This document shows, one piece after another, positions 15,469-23,586 of a stretch of 64,000 bases of DNA. Where the stretch lies: contig NZ_JBIQVZ010000008.1 in assembly GCF_044335535.1 (NCBI RefSeq), forward strand, positions 62,001-126,000, given 5' to 3'. The notes beneath the pieces were generated by a model. The model was not told the DNA's origin. It ran no database searches and worked only from the letters and a program-made list of their open reading frames with translations. Origin of the DNA: Mariniflexile sp044335535. GTDB taxonomy: Bacteria; Bacteroidota; Bacteroidia; Flavobacteriales; Flavobacteriaceae. Both the position numbers and the translations under genes were made by a program. The first letter of the stretch is position 1, and each line of letters starts with the position of its first letter.

Positions 15469-15660
15469 TTAAATTACTTTTACATTTACCGCGTTTAATC
15501 CTTTTTTGCCTTCTTTTAATTCAAATTCAACTTCGTCGCCCTCACGAACTTCGTCAATTAAACCTGAAATGTGAACAAAATGTTCTTTTTTCGAACCGTC
15601 TTCAACTATAAAACCAAATCCTTTGGCATCGTTGAAGAATTTAACTGTTCCTTTACTCAT
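15469..15660 (-). CDS. Cold-shock domain protein, copy 1
   Basis: This 63-residue single CSD protein has RNP1 (KGFGFIVED) and RNP2 (HFVHISGL), which bind single-stranded nucleic acid. It is the most diverged of three tandem copies (VEDGSKK in the loop where the others have TEDDNNK, and VREGDEVEFELKEG). It probably acts as an RNA chaperone. It lacks the repeated downstream hairpin found after the other two. Confidence 0.95.
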   Translation of the reverse strand: MSKGTVKFFNDAKGFGFIVEDGSKKEHFVHISGLIDEVREGDEVEFELKEGKKGLNAVNVKVI

Positions 15661-15748
15661 ACTTTAAATTATTAAATTAATACTATAAATGTAATGTAAA
15701 AAATTATTAAAAAAAAAATGTTTTTTCAGAAAGCTTGTAAAAACAAAA

Positions 15749-15779
15749 AAAAGTCTATCAAAATGATTGACAGACTTTT
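15749..15779 (-). terminator. Terminator of the middle cold-shock gene
   Basis: AAAAGTCTATCAA pairs with TTGACAGACTTTT around a short loop, with T-rich sequence on the minus strand. It is a duplicate of the hairpin at 16098-16128. Confidence 0.75.
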
Positions 15780-15804
15780 AATTGTAATTGTTAAAGTATA
15801 TGTG

Positions 15805-15996
15805 TTAGATTACTTTTACGTTTACGGCGTTTAAACCTTTTTTGCCTTCTTGTAGATCGAATTCTACGGCATCACCTTCACGAATTTCATCGATAAGTCC
15901 TGAAATGTGTACGAAATGTTCTTTGTTGTTGTCATCTTCAGTGATGAATCCAAAACCTTTGGAATCATTGAAGAATTTTACGCTACCTTTACTCAT
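15805..15996 (-). CDS. Cold-shock domain protein, copy 2
   Basis: This 63-residue CSD protein carries RNP1 KGFGFITED and RNP2 HFVHISGL. It differs from copy 3 by only two residues (SVKFF versus TVKFF, and EGKKGL versus EGRKGL). The duplication includes about 70 bases after the stop. It is probably separately transcribed, as each copy has its own terminator and an AT-rich upstream region. Confidence 0.95.
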   Translation of the reverse strand: MSKGSVKFFNDSKGFGFITEDDNNKEHFVHISGLIDEIREGDAVEFDLQEGKKGLNAVNVKVI

Positions 15997-16097
15997 GTTG
16001 TAAATAATTAATTATTAATTGTTTCAAAAGTACAGCTAAATATCATCATATACCCTATATATTTCAATTAATTTATTTTTGAGGTGAAATCCAACAA

Positions 16098-16128
16098 AAA
16101 AGTCTATCAAATTGATTGATAGACTTTT
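16098..16128 (-). terminator. Terminator of the third cold-shock gene
   Basis: Perfect stem AAAAGTCTATCAA/TTGATAGACTTTT, with T-rich flanks on the minus strand. Confidence 0.8.
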
Positions 16129-16153
16129 AATTGTAATTGTTAAAGTATATGTA

Positions 16154-16345
16154 TTAGATTACTTTTACGTTTACGGCGTTTAATCCTTTTCTACCTTCTT
16201 GTAGATCGAATTCTACGGCATCACCTTCACGAATTTCATCGATAAGTCCTGAAATGTGTACGAAATGTTCTTTGTTGTTGTCATCTTCAGTGATGAATCC
16301 AAAACCTTTAGAATCATTGAAGAATTTTACGGTACCTTTACTCAT
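16154..16345 (-). CDS. Cold-shock domain protein, copy 3
   Basis: This 63-residue CSD protein is nearly identical to copy 2, including flanking DNA, so that duplication is recent. RNP1 and RNP2 are intact. Three adjacent csp genes of one length point to dosage or to differently controlled versions. Nothing in the sequence shows cold induction. Confidence 0.95.
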   Translation of the reverse strand: MSKGTVKFFNDSKGFGFITEDDNNKEHFVHISGLIDEIREGDAVEFDLQEGRKGLNAVNVKVI

Positions 16346-16442
16346 TATGTTTATTTATAAAAATTAAAGGAACAAAGGTAGTATAATTTTTTGTAAGCCG
16401 ATGCTTTTTATCGGTTTTTTTATTTTATATGTAATCGTCTAA

Positions 16443-16739
16443 TTATCTTAAAATCAATTTTTTAATAATTTCCTTCCCCAATTCTTCATTAAGCATCTTG
16501 ATAATTTTTTCTTTACCATAACTTAATTCTTCTCTTAAAACACTCGAACTAAGTTGTATGTAAAGGGTGTCCCGTTCTAAATTTACAGCTGTGGTGTAGT
16601 TGTTAACGCCATTGCCCATAAGGTTTGCCCAAGCATCAGCTACATTTACTTTATTTAGACCTTTTTCCAATTTATTGGTCTCAACAAATTCTTTAAGGGC
16701 ATCGGATATACTTATATGTTCGTTGTTGCGTTTTGCCAT
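16443..16739 (-). CDS. DUF721 (DciA-like) protein
   Basis: This 98-residue protein belongs to DUF721, the family of the helicase-loading factor DciA. The conserved central part is visible in VADAWANLMGNGVNNYTTAVNLERDTLYIQLSSSVLREELSYGKEKII (the KH-like fold). Bacteria that lack DnaC usually use DciA to load DnaB. It is near recF, as in many genomes, but is separated from it here by a 2H-phosphoesterase gene. It begins 5 bp after that gene ends. Confidence 0.88.
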   Translation of the reverse strand: MAKRNNEHISISDALKEFVETNKLEKGLNKVNVADAWANLMGNGVNNYTTAVNLERDTLYIQLSSSVLREELSYGKEKIIKMLNEELGKEIIKKLILR

Positions 16740-16744
16740 TTGTT

Positions 16745-17431
16745 TTAATTTTTAATGCTGAATTCGGATAGCTTTTCTACAAATTTAGCTCTTTGATACC
16801 AATCATTATAAACTAATTCTACAGTTTCAACACTAAATGTTCCAAAATTTTGTTCTCTATATTTTTTTACAACTTCTAAGAAATTATTTTTCTGGTGAAA
16901 CTTTTCTTTAAAGCGAACTACTGTAGCGTGTGCTGTTTGAATAGTATAGCGTTGATCGATACTTTGCTGTAAGTTTGAGTTTTTAAATTTTTCTCTTAAA
17001 TTGTTTCTCAACTCGTTTAGTATATCATTATTCATAAAACCCTGAATCATTAAACATGATGTTGATGCAGTGATACCTTTAAATTCAATTTCTATATTTG
17101 ATATGTTAGCTAAACTCTTCTTAATTAATTCTACATACTTAGATGTTTGAATAGATTCTAATTTGAAACCGTTATAACATGATATTATAGACATGATGGT
17201 TATATGGATATCCGAATTATCGTAATAATATTGATTTGGTTCTATTTCTTTAAGTTCATTTAGAAACTTTTGAATATTATTTTTGACTTCTAAGGAAGGT
17301 CTAATTAAAAGTGTAATTCCAAATCGGTTATCTAAAGGTGAATCTATTAAATCGTCTAATTGATAATCATCGGATAAAATACTTTTAACAGATTGCGCGT
17401 AAAGATTGTTGTAATGCTCTGCAAGATTCAT
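16745..17431 (-). CDS. 2H phosphoesterase-like protein
   Basis: This 228-residue protein has two His-x-Thr motifs typical of the 2H phosphoesterase/2'-5' RNA ligase superfamily: HITIMS at about 75 and HATVVRF at about 170. The superfamily cleaves cyclic phosphates of RNA or nucleotides; this subgroup is not assigned. It overlaps the end of recF by 4 bp and precedes the dciA-like gene by 5 bp, so it is cotranscribed with replication and repair genes. It is an unusual insertion between recF and DUF721. Confidence 0.75.
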   Translation of the reverse strand: MNLAEHYNNLYAQSVKSILSDDYQLDDLIDSPLDNRFGITLLIRPSLEVKNNIQKFLNELKEIEPNQYYYDNSDIHITIMSIISCYNGFKLESIQTSKYVELIKKSLANISNIEIEFKGITASTSCLMIQGFMNNDILNELRNNLREKFKNSNLQQSIDQRYTIQTAHATVVRFKEKFHQKNNFLEVVKKYREQNFGTFSVETVELVYNDWYQRAKFVEKLSEFSIKN

Positions 17432-18507
17432 AATTTAAAAATCTCATAACTTTGGTGTACTTGTTTCACAACATGCTCCGTTCGTTCGGCATGTGTGTCG
17501 CTTATAAATAGTTGCCCGAAATTTTCATTATCAACTAATTTAATAATTTGTGCCACACGATTTTCATCTAATTTATCAAAAATATCGTCAAGCAATAAAA
17601 TGGGGTTTATGTTACTGTGTGTTTTTATAAAATCGAACTGAGCCAATTTTAAAGCTATTAAAAACGATTTTTGCTGTCCTTGGCTTCCGAACTTTTTAAT
17701 AGGATGGCTTTCGATATTAAAATGCAAATCGTCTTTATGGATGCCAACACTTGTATATTGTAAGGCTTTGTCTTTGTTAATGTTTTTTTGCAGAAGCGTA
17801 TTTAGGTTGTCTTCAAATAAATCGCTGTGATAGTTTAATTCAACCACTTCGTTGCCGTTGCTTATGGCCTCGTAACGCGCTTTAAAAATGGGGATGAATG
17901 TTTTTAGAAAAGTGTCGCGTTTTTCAAAAATCACGACACCAAAATCGTTTAATTGGTTGTTGTAAACGTCTAAGGTGTCTTTGTTAAAGGTGTGGTTTAA
18001 TGCAAAATACTTTAGTAGTGCGTTGCGTTGTGCCAGTATTTTATTGTAACTTATTAAATTGCTTAAGTAGTTTTTGTCACTTTGTGAAATGACGCTATCA
18101 ATGAACTTCCGACGGGTTTCGCTGCCTTCAATAATTAAATCCCTATCGGCTGGTGAAATAATAACTAAGGGTAAAAAACCTATATGCTCACTAAACTTTT
18201 CATAGGGTTTGCCATTGCGTTTAATCACTTTGGTTTGTCCGCGTTTTAGGCTAATAACTATTTTTTCGATTTTTTTGTCTTTTTCGTAATCGCCATGAAT
18301 CACAAAAAAGTCTTCATCATGCTTTATATTTTGAGTAGCAACTGGGTTAAAATAACTTTTTCCAAAGGATAAATGATAAATAGCATCTAGAATATTTGTT
18401 TTTCCCATACCATTATTGCCAACAATACAATTAATCTTGTCGTTGAAAATGAACGATTTACTATCGAAATTCTTGTAATTTAGTAATGAAAGTGATTTTA
18501 AAATCAT
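17428..18507 (-). CDS. recF: DNA replication and repair protein RecF
   Basis: This 359-residue ATPase has the SMC/ABC-type head. Walker A is in GNNGMGKTNI (about 30-39), the ABC signature is in KKFGSQGQQKSFLIALKLAQ, and Walker B is in PILLLDDIFDKLD, followed by the D-loop and switch His (ISDTHAER). It loads RecA at gaps together with RecO and RecR. Length is normal. It is first in an operon with the 2H phosphoesterase and the DciA-like protein. Confidence 0.97.
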   Translation of the reverse strand: MILKSLSLLNYKNFDSKSFIFNDKINCIVGNNGMGKTNILDAIYHLSFGKSYFNPVATQNIKHDEDFFVIHGDYEKDKKIEKIVISLKRGQTKVIKRNGKPYEKFSEHIGFLPLVIISPADRDLIIEGSETRRKFIDSVISQSDKNYLSNLISYNKILAQRNALLKYFALNHTFNKDTLDVYNNQLNDFGVVIFEKRDTFLKTFIPIFKARYEAISNGNEVVELNYHSDLFEDNLNTLLQKNINKDKALQYTSVGIHKDDLHFNIESHPIKKFGSQGQQKSFLIALKLAQFDFIKTHSNINPILLLDDIFDKLDENRVAQIIKLVDNENFGQLFISDTHAERTEHVVKQVHQSYEIFKL

Positions 18508-18647
18508 AAAAAAGTTAACTTAAACGGTACACGGAAGACGCAACTCTTTAAAAGGATGTGCAAATTATTGAAAAATATCAAATAAATACCCTTTTAGTTA
18601 TGAAGAAAAATTATATTTTTGCGGCGCACTAATTTTAGACTAGATAC

Positions 18648-19418
18648 ATGGCAACTTATAATAAAAGAGGATACAAACCTAAAACAAAAGAAGAAAAGGC
18701 AGAAGAAGTAGAACAACATTCTACGACTGCCGAAGTTTTTAATACACTTGATGAAACGGCATCAAAAACTGAAGCTTTTGTAGAAAAGAATCAAAAGTAT
18801 ATTTTTATTATTATAGGTGTTGTTGCTGCAGTAGTGTTAGGATATTTAGGTTATAACGAATTTATTGCAAAACCGAAGCAGGCAACAGCAATGAACGATA
18901 TGTTTCAAGCGCAAAAATATTTTAACGAGGCTGTAAATGGTACTGCAAAAGATTCACTTTATACTTTAGCTTTAAAAGGTGGTGAAGGAAAATTTGGTAT
19001 GCTGGATATTATTGAGGAACACAGTGGTACGCCATCTGCCAACTTAGCTAACTATTATGCGGGAACGGCTTATTTGCATCTAAAGGATTATAAAAAAGCC
19101 ATAGAGCATTTAAGTAATTTTAAAAGTGATGACGAAATATTAGCGCCTTTAGCTAAAGGAAATATTGGCGATGCGTTTGCACAGTTAAACCAATCTGAAG
19201 ATGCTTTGGATTATTATGAGCAAGCTGCAGAATTACGTAATAATGAATACACAACACCTATGTATTTATATAAAGCTGGTGTTATTGCTTTAGAGTTAGG
19301 TAAAGCCGACAAGGCACTTACTTATTTTAACAGAATAAAAGAAGCGTTTCCAAGCTCATCTGAAGCTGGAACCATCGATGTGTTTATTGGTAAAGCTCAA
19401 GTATTGGCAAATAAATAA
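18648..19418 (+). CDS. Membrane-anchored tetratricopeptide protein
   Basis: This 256-residue protein has a charged N-terminus, one membrane segment (about 50-68, YIFIIIGVVAAVVLGYLGY) and a periplasmic part with tetratricopeptide repeats (YYAGTAYLHLKDYKKAIEHL, AKGNIGDAFAQLNQSEDALDYY, YKAGVIALELGKADKALTYF). The layout is like YfgM/BamB-partner proteins that assist secretion or folding. A TATTTTTG element at 18614-18621 is its likely promoter. The stop is 1 bp before ribH, so the two are cotranscribed. Confidence 0.85.
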   Translation: MATYNKRGYKPKTKEEKAEEVEQHSTTAEVFNTLDETASKTEAFVEKNQKYIFIIIGVVAAVVLGYLGYNEFIAKPKQATAMNDMFQAQKYFNEAVNGTAKDSLYTLALKGGEGKFGMLDIIEEHSGTPSANLANYYAGTAYLHLKDYKKAIEHLSNFKSDDEILAPLAKGNIGDAFAQLNQSEDALDYYEQAAELRNNEYTTPMYLYKAGVIALELGKADKALTYFNRIKEAFPSSSEAGTIDVFIGKAQVLANK

Positions 19419-19419
19419 T

Positions 19420-19902
19420 ATGGCTACGGCAAATAAAAATTTATCCGACTACGATAAAACAACAATCCCAAATGCGAGCAAGTTTCGGTTTGGGATTGTT
19501 GTTTCAGAATGGAACGATACGATTACCGAAGGTTTGTTCCAAGGTGCTTATGATGCGCTTATTGAAAATGGTGCATTGCCAAGTAATATTATCCGTTGGG
19601 ACGTTCCTGGAAGTTTCGAACTTATTTACGGCAGTAAAAAAATGCAGCAACAAATGGTTAATGCTGTTATTGCCATTGGTTGCGTTATTCAAGGTGAAAC
19701 AAAGCATTTCGATTTTGTTTGTGAAGGTGTAACACAGGGTATTAAAGACCTAAACGTATTACACGAAACCCCTGTAATTTTCTGTGTACTTACCGATAAT
19801 ACCATACAACAATCTATTGATCGCTCAGGTGGAAAACACGGTAACAAAGGGACGGAAGCCGCCATTGCCGCCATTAAAATGGCTGAGTTACGGAAAAAAT
19901 AG
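19420..19902 (+). CDS. ribH: 6,7-dimethyl-8-ribityllumazine synthase
   Basis: From ATG 19420 the product has 160 residues, the normal length. Conserved parts are GIVVSEWNDTITEGLFQGAYDAL, VPGSFELIYG, AIGCVIQGETKHFDFVCEGV (with the catalytic His) and GNKGTEAAIAAIKMAEL. It joins the pyrimidine and butanone phosphate in riboflavin synthesis and assembles as a cytoplasmic icosahedral or pentameric complex. The longer open frame starting at 19378 overlaps the preceding gene and is not used. Confidence 0.97.
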   Translation: MATANKNLSDYDKTTIPNASKFRFGIVVSEWNDTITEGLFQGAYDALIENGALPSNIIRWDVPGSFELIYGSKKMQQQMVNAVIAIGCVIQGETKHFDFVCEGVTQGIKDLNVLHETPVIFCVLTDNTIQQSIDRSGGKHGNKGTEAAIAAIKMAELRKK

Positions 19903-20240
19903 TTTTATTTCTGAGTTACAAAGTTTCAAAGCTTCAGAGTTTCAAAGTTGCAAAGCTTCAAAGTTTCAGAGATTGAGAGTTTCAAAGGTTGGGAGTTTCT
20001 GAGTTACAGAGTTTAAAAGTTTATGAGTTTAAAGTTTTAAAAGTTTATGAGATTTGACTTTGTAACTTTGCGTCTTTGCCACTTTACAACTTTACAACTT
20101 TACAACTTTACAACTTTATAACTTTTCCACTTTGCATCTTTGTCACTTTGCGTCTTTGTAGCTTTACCACTTTACAACTTTGCACCTCTGTAACCATATA
20201 GCCTCATAACCATATAACCTCATAACCTCACAACTTCTAA
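19903..20240. repeat. Low-complexity intergenic array of short AAAGTTTCAG/ACTTTACAAC units
   Basis: About 340 bp after ribH consist of degenerate 8-10 base units. The left half repeats CAAAGTTTCAGAG-like units and the right half repeats ACTTTACAACTTTGCGTC-like units. The halves are roughly reverse complements, so the region can fold back on itself. No open frame is present. A similar unit (GAAACTTTGTAGCTTTGAGACTTTG) recurs at 25790-25820. Confidence 0.7.
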
Positions 20241-20296
20241 ACTGTTAACATTTTTTAGCAATTCTATTCTTAGTTTCTGCCTATTTTTAAGTATTT

Positions 20297-20551
20297 TTGA
20301 GGGATAAGAACGTATTCACTTTGTTGAAACAACGCAAACATAAAGCCTTTGATTACGAATCTCCTTTTTCAAAAGAGAAGAGATTAGATAACGACTTAGA
20401 AGATTCTAAGAAGATAGATTTTGTTTCTAAATGGAAACGGAATAGCAAAAGAAGCCGAAAAGCAAAAGGTGCTATGCCAATGCGAACACTCATCATAGTT
20501 TTGGTATTATTATTGATTTGCATGTATTTGTTAGAGAAAAAATATATGTAA
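20297..20551 (+). CDS. Small membrane protein between ribH and mutL
   Basis: This 84-residue protein starts at TTG 20297, as no ATG is available. The first 60 residues are very basic and polar (KQRKHKAF, WKRNSKRSRKAKG) and are followed by one membrane helix at the C-terminus (RTLIIVLVLLLICMYLLE). The layout fits a cytoplasmic basic tail with a C-terminal anchor. I know similar small proteins at this place in Flavobacteriaceae but no function. The next gene starts 17 bp after its stop. Confidence 0.65.
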   Translation: MRDKNVFTLLKQRKHKAFDYESPFSKEKRLDNDLEDSKKIDFVSKWKRNSKRSRKAKGAMPMRTLIIVLVLLLICMYLLEKKYM

Positions 20552-20568
20552 CCAAAAACTTAGAGATT

Positions 20569-20856
20569 ATGGGAATTTTAAAACTGAGAAAAAATAAAAA
20601 ATTTAGTTATACACCACGTTATTTTGATGATAAAGGTGAAGGGAACCCATTTGAAATTAAACATAAATTTGACGAACATAGAAAAACCGTTGGCGGTAAT
20701 ATAGGTTTTAAAGCAAAACTGAATAACGCCTTAGATGATTTAAGAAATAATCCAGATAAACAAGTCGATAAGCGTATTTTAATTATTGTTGCTGTACTGG
20801 TTTTTATATTTTTAGCCATCATCGAATTCGATTTATCCATCTTCTTTTCCAAATAA
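20569..20856 (+). CDS. Small C-terminally anchored membrane protein
   Basis: From ATG 20569 the product has 95 residues: a soluble N-terminal part with FSYTPRYFDDKGEGNPFEIKHKF and a C-terminal membrane segment (ILIIVAVLVFIFLAIIEF). Homologues at this place are often mislabelled as riboflavin synthase beta subunit because of nearby ribH, but no such domain is present. It shares the topology of the preceding small protein and ends 3 bp before mutL, so all three are cotranscribed. Function unknown. Confidence 0.75.
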   Translation: MGILKLRKNKKFSYTPRYFDDKGEGNPFEIKHKFDEHRKTVGGNIGFKAKLNNALDDLRNNPDKQVDKRILIIVAVLVFIFLAIIEFDLSIFFSK

Positions 20857-20859
20857 TAC

Positions 20860-22710
20860 ATGGCAGACATTATACAGCTATTACCAGATCATGTAGCAAA
20901 TCAAATAGCTGCTGGGGAAGTTGTACAACGTCCCGCTTCGGTAGTTAAAGAATTATTAGAGAATGCTATTGATGCCAATGCGACAGTTATAAAACTCATT
21001 ATAAAAGACGCTGGTAAAACCCTAGTTCAAGTTATTGATAACGGTAAAGGGATGAGTACCACCGACGCCCGATTGAGTTTCGAGCGTCATGCTACTTCCA
21101 AGATTCGTACTGCCGACGATTTATTTCATTTACACACAAAAGGGTTTCGTGGTGAAGCCTTGGCAAGTATTGCGGCTATTGCACATGTAGAATTAAAAAC
21201 CAAACAAGAACAAGATGAGGTTGGTAATAGCATTGTTATAGAAGGCAGTAGCATTGTGTCCCAAGAAGTTGTGGTGACACCAAAAGGGACCTCAATTTCC
21301 GTAAAGAATCTTTTTTTTAATATTCCGGCGCGACGTAATTTTTTAAAGTCGAATGCGGTAGAACAGCGTCATGTTATTGACGAATTTCATCGTGTTGCTT
21401 TGGCGCATCCTAATATTAGTTTTGCTTTATATAACAACGGAAGCGAAACATTTAATTTGCCAATTAGTAATTACAGACAGCGTATTGTTAATATCTTCGG
21501 GAACAAAACGAATGAAAAATTAGTACCCGTTGAAGAAGAAACCGAGGTTTTAAAAATCTCGGGTTTTGTTGGAAAACCAGAGTATGCAAAGAAAACCAGG
21601 GGCGAGCAGTATTTTTTTGTAAATGATAGGTTTATAAAAAGCCCTTATTTAAACCACGCCATCTCATCGGCGTTCGATGGGTTGCTAAAAAGTGGTAACC
21701 ATCCCAGTTATTTTTTAAACTTGACGGTAGATCCGCAAACTATTGATATCAATATCCATCCTACAAAAACAGAGATTAAGTTTGATGATGAGCATACGCT
21801 TTATGCTTTATTGCGTTCGGCGGTAAAACACAGTTTGGGACAGTTTAATATTGCACCCGTGCTTGATTTTGAACGTGATGCCAGCTTAGATACGCCTTAT
21901 CATTTTAACAATAAAGAAACAAGTACGCCAGTTATTGAAGTAGACAGAAGTTTTAATCCGTTCAAGGAAAGTTATGCATCTGGAAAGCAAGCAACAGCTT
22001 TTAAAAAGCAAACCCCAAGCCATTGGGAAAGTTTGTATGTAGGCTTGGAGTCTAAAGGCACCAAAACCGACCACGATTTTAGCGAAGTACATTTTGAAAG
22101 CGAAGAAACGACCATGTCGGCATTTAATGACGAGAATAAAATTGAGCAGACAAAAACCACCTATCAACTTCATAATAAATACATAGTAAGTACCATAAAA
22201 TCGGGCATGTTGGTTATCGACCAGCATCGGGCACACCAACGTATTCTGTATGAAGATTTTCTTAAGAATTTGACTATCAAAGAAGGAGTGAGTCAACAAT
22301 TATTATTTCCGTTGGAGTTGCATTTTTCTTCACAGGAGATTCAAATTATCAGTCAATTAAAAGAAGACTTAGAACATACAGGTTTTGTGTTTTCAAGCGT
22401 TACTAATGAAACTATTGAAATCACAGGTGTTCCTGTATCGGTTCCGGAAAGTGAAGTGTCCATTATTTTAGAACAATTAATTGGTGATGTTGAAAACGAA
22501 GTGCCCGATACTCATTTTAGCGCGACCGATTTATTGGCAAAATCAATGGCAAAAAGTTTAGCGATTAAAAGAGGACAATCGCTACAAAAAGATGAACAAG
22601 AGCATTTGGTAAATAAATTGTTTGCATGTAAAGAACCCAATGTGTCACCTACTAACCGAACAACATTTATAACGATGAGTGTTGACGAGTTAGACAAAAA
22701 ATTTATATAA
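20860..22710 (+). CDS. mutL: DNA mismatch repair protein MutL
   Basis: This 616-residue protein has the GHKL ATPase motifs ELLENAIDANAT, VIDNGKGM, KGFRGEALASI and GTSISVKNLFFNIPARR. A variable linker (about 340-420) and the C-terminal dimerisation domain follow. The region that holds the endonuclease motif DQHA(x)2E(x)4E in many MutL proteins reads DQHRAHQRILYE here, with Gln in place of the first Glu. Nicking activity therefore cannot be assumed. A terminator follows 40 bp after the stop. Confidence 0.97.
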   Translation: MADIIQLLPDHVANQIAAGEVVQRPASVVKELLENAIDANATVIKLIIKDAGKTLVQVIDNGKGMSTTDARLSFERHATSKIRTADDLFHLHTKGFRGEALASIAAIAHVELKTKQEQDEVGNSIVIEGSSIVSQEVVVTPKGTSISVKNLFFNIPARRNFLKSNAVEQRHVIDEFHRVALAHPNISFALYNNGSETFNLPISNYRQRIVNIFGNKTNEKLVPVEEETEVLKISGFVGKPEYAKKTRGEQYFFVNDRFIKSPYLNHAISSAFDGLLKSGNHPSYFLNLTVDPQTIDINIHPTKTEIKFDDEHTLYALLRSAVKHSLGQFNIAPVLDFERDASLDTPYHFNNKETSTPVIEVDRSFNPFKESYASGKQATAFKKQTPSHWESLYVGLESKGTKTDHDFSEVHFESEETTMSAFNDENKIEQTKTTYQLHNKYIVSTIKSGMLVIDQHRAHQRILYEDFLKNLTIKEGVSQQLLFPLELHFSSQEIQIISQLKEDLEHTGFVFSSVTNETIEITGVPVSVPESEVSIILEQLIGDVENEVPDTHFSATDLLAKSMAKSLAIKRGQSLQKDEQEHLVNKLFACKEPNVSPTNRTTFITMSVDELDKKFI

Positions 22711-22749
22711 AACTAAAACAAAGAAGCAGGTAATTATTGTCACCTTGAG

Positions 22750-22793
22750 CCTTTCGACTACGCTTAAGATAAACTAAAGTCGAAAGGTTTTTT
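22750..22793 (+). terminator. mutL terminator
   Basis: Perfect 10-bp stem CCTTTCGACT/AGTCGAAAGG with an 18-nt loop and six Ts. The stem sequence belongs to a GTCGAAAG motif that also appears in the palindromic element at 34989. Confidence 0.8.
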
Positions 22794-22827
22794 AATTACT
22801 TTTTACTTTATAAGAAAGATTAAAACT

Positions 22828-23586
22828 ATGATGCGAATTTCAGAAACCGTTAAGCATTTAATAATCATAAATGTGATTATGTTTGTCGGTACGTTAACCA
22901 TTGGTGGTGGCGTATTGTTTTATGATTGGTTCGCGATGCATTTTCCAAAAAACGAATCGTTTCAGTATTGGCAAATAATTACACACATGTTTATGCATGG
23001 TGGTGGGATGCATTTATTCTTTAATATGTTTGCTTTATGGATGTTTGGTTCACCCGTAGAACATGTTTTAGGTTCCAAGCGTTTTTTGTTTATTTATTTT
23101 TCTGCCGGCTTAGGGGCTGTTGCGTTGCAGGTTGGATATTATTACTTTAAATTTTATAGTGGAATGTCTTTATTAGATAGTGCAGGGTTTAATCATATGG
23201 AAACTTTAGAGACATTGAAATCTGGTTTTAATATATATGATAAACGTTGGGAATCTATATTGTCTCAAGAACAACTTGGAAGTTTTGTTAGTATATTTAA
23301 TAGTACTATGGTTGGAGCTTCAGGATGTTTAATGGGTATCATGGCTGCTTTTGGTATGATGAATCCTAATGCAGAATTGATGCTTATCTTTTTACCCATT
23401 CCTATAAAGGCTAAATATTTTATACCTGGAATTATACTTATAGATTTAATTTCTGGTATTAGGGGACAGTCAATTTTTGGATATGGAAATGTTGCACACT
23501 TTGCACACGTTGGGGGAGCACTCACTGGGTTTATCATTATGTGGTATTGGAAAAAAAATCAGTTTAATAAAAACCGTTGGTATTAA
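22828..23586 (+). CDS. Rhomboid family intramembrane serine protease 1
   Basis: This 252-residue protein has six or more membrane segments. Rhomboid motifs are present: HMFMHGGGMHLFFNMFALWMFG in the first half, the catalytic Ser in MVGASGCLMG, and the catalytic His in FAHVGGALTGF. The insertion between the second and catalytic helices (about 100-165) is long. Such proteases cleave membrane proteins within the bilayer; the substrate is unknown. The stop overlaps the start of a second rhomboid gene (TAATG). Confidence 0.95.
   Translation: MMRISETVKHLIIINVIMFVGTLTIGGGVLFYDWFAMHFPKNESFQYWQIITHMFMHGGGMHLFFNMFALWMFGSPVEHVLGSKRFLFIYFSAGLGAVALQVGYYYFKFYSGMSLLDSAGFNHMETLETLKSGFNIYDKRWESILSQEQLGSFVSIFNSTMVGASGCLMGIMAAFGMMNPNAELMLIFLPIPIKAKYFIPGIILIDLISGIRGQSIFGYGNVAHFAHVGGALTGFIIMWYWKKNQFNKNRWY

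Noticed and set aside
16396..16422. Hairpin CCGAT/ATCGG with a T-run near the end of the dciA-like gene
   Set aside because: The T-run is on the plus strand, where no gene runs into it; the genes there are on the minus strand, so it is not listed as their terminator.
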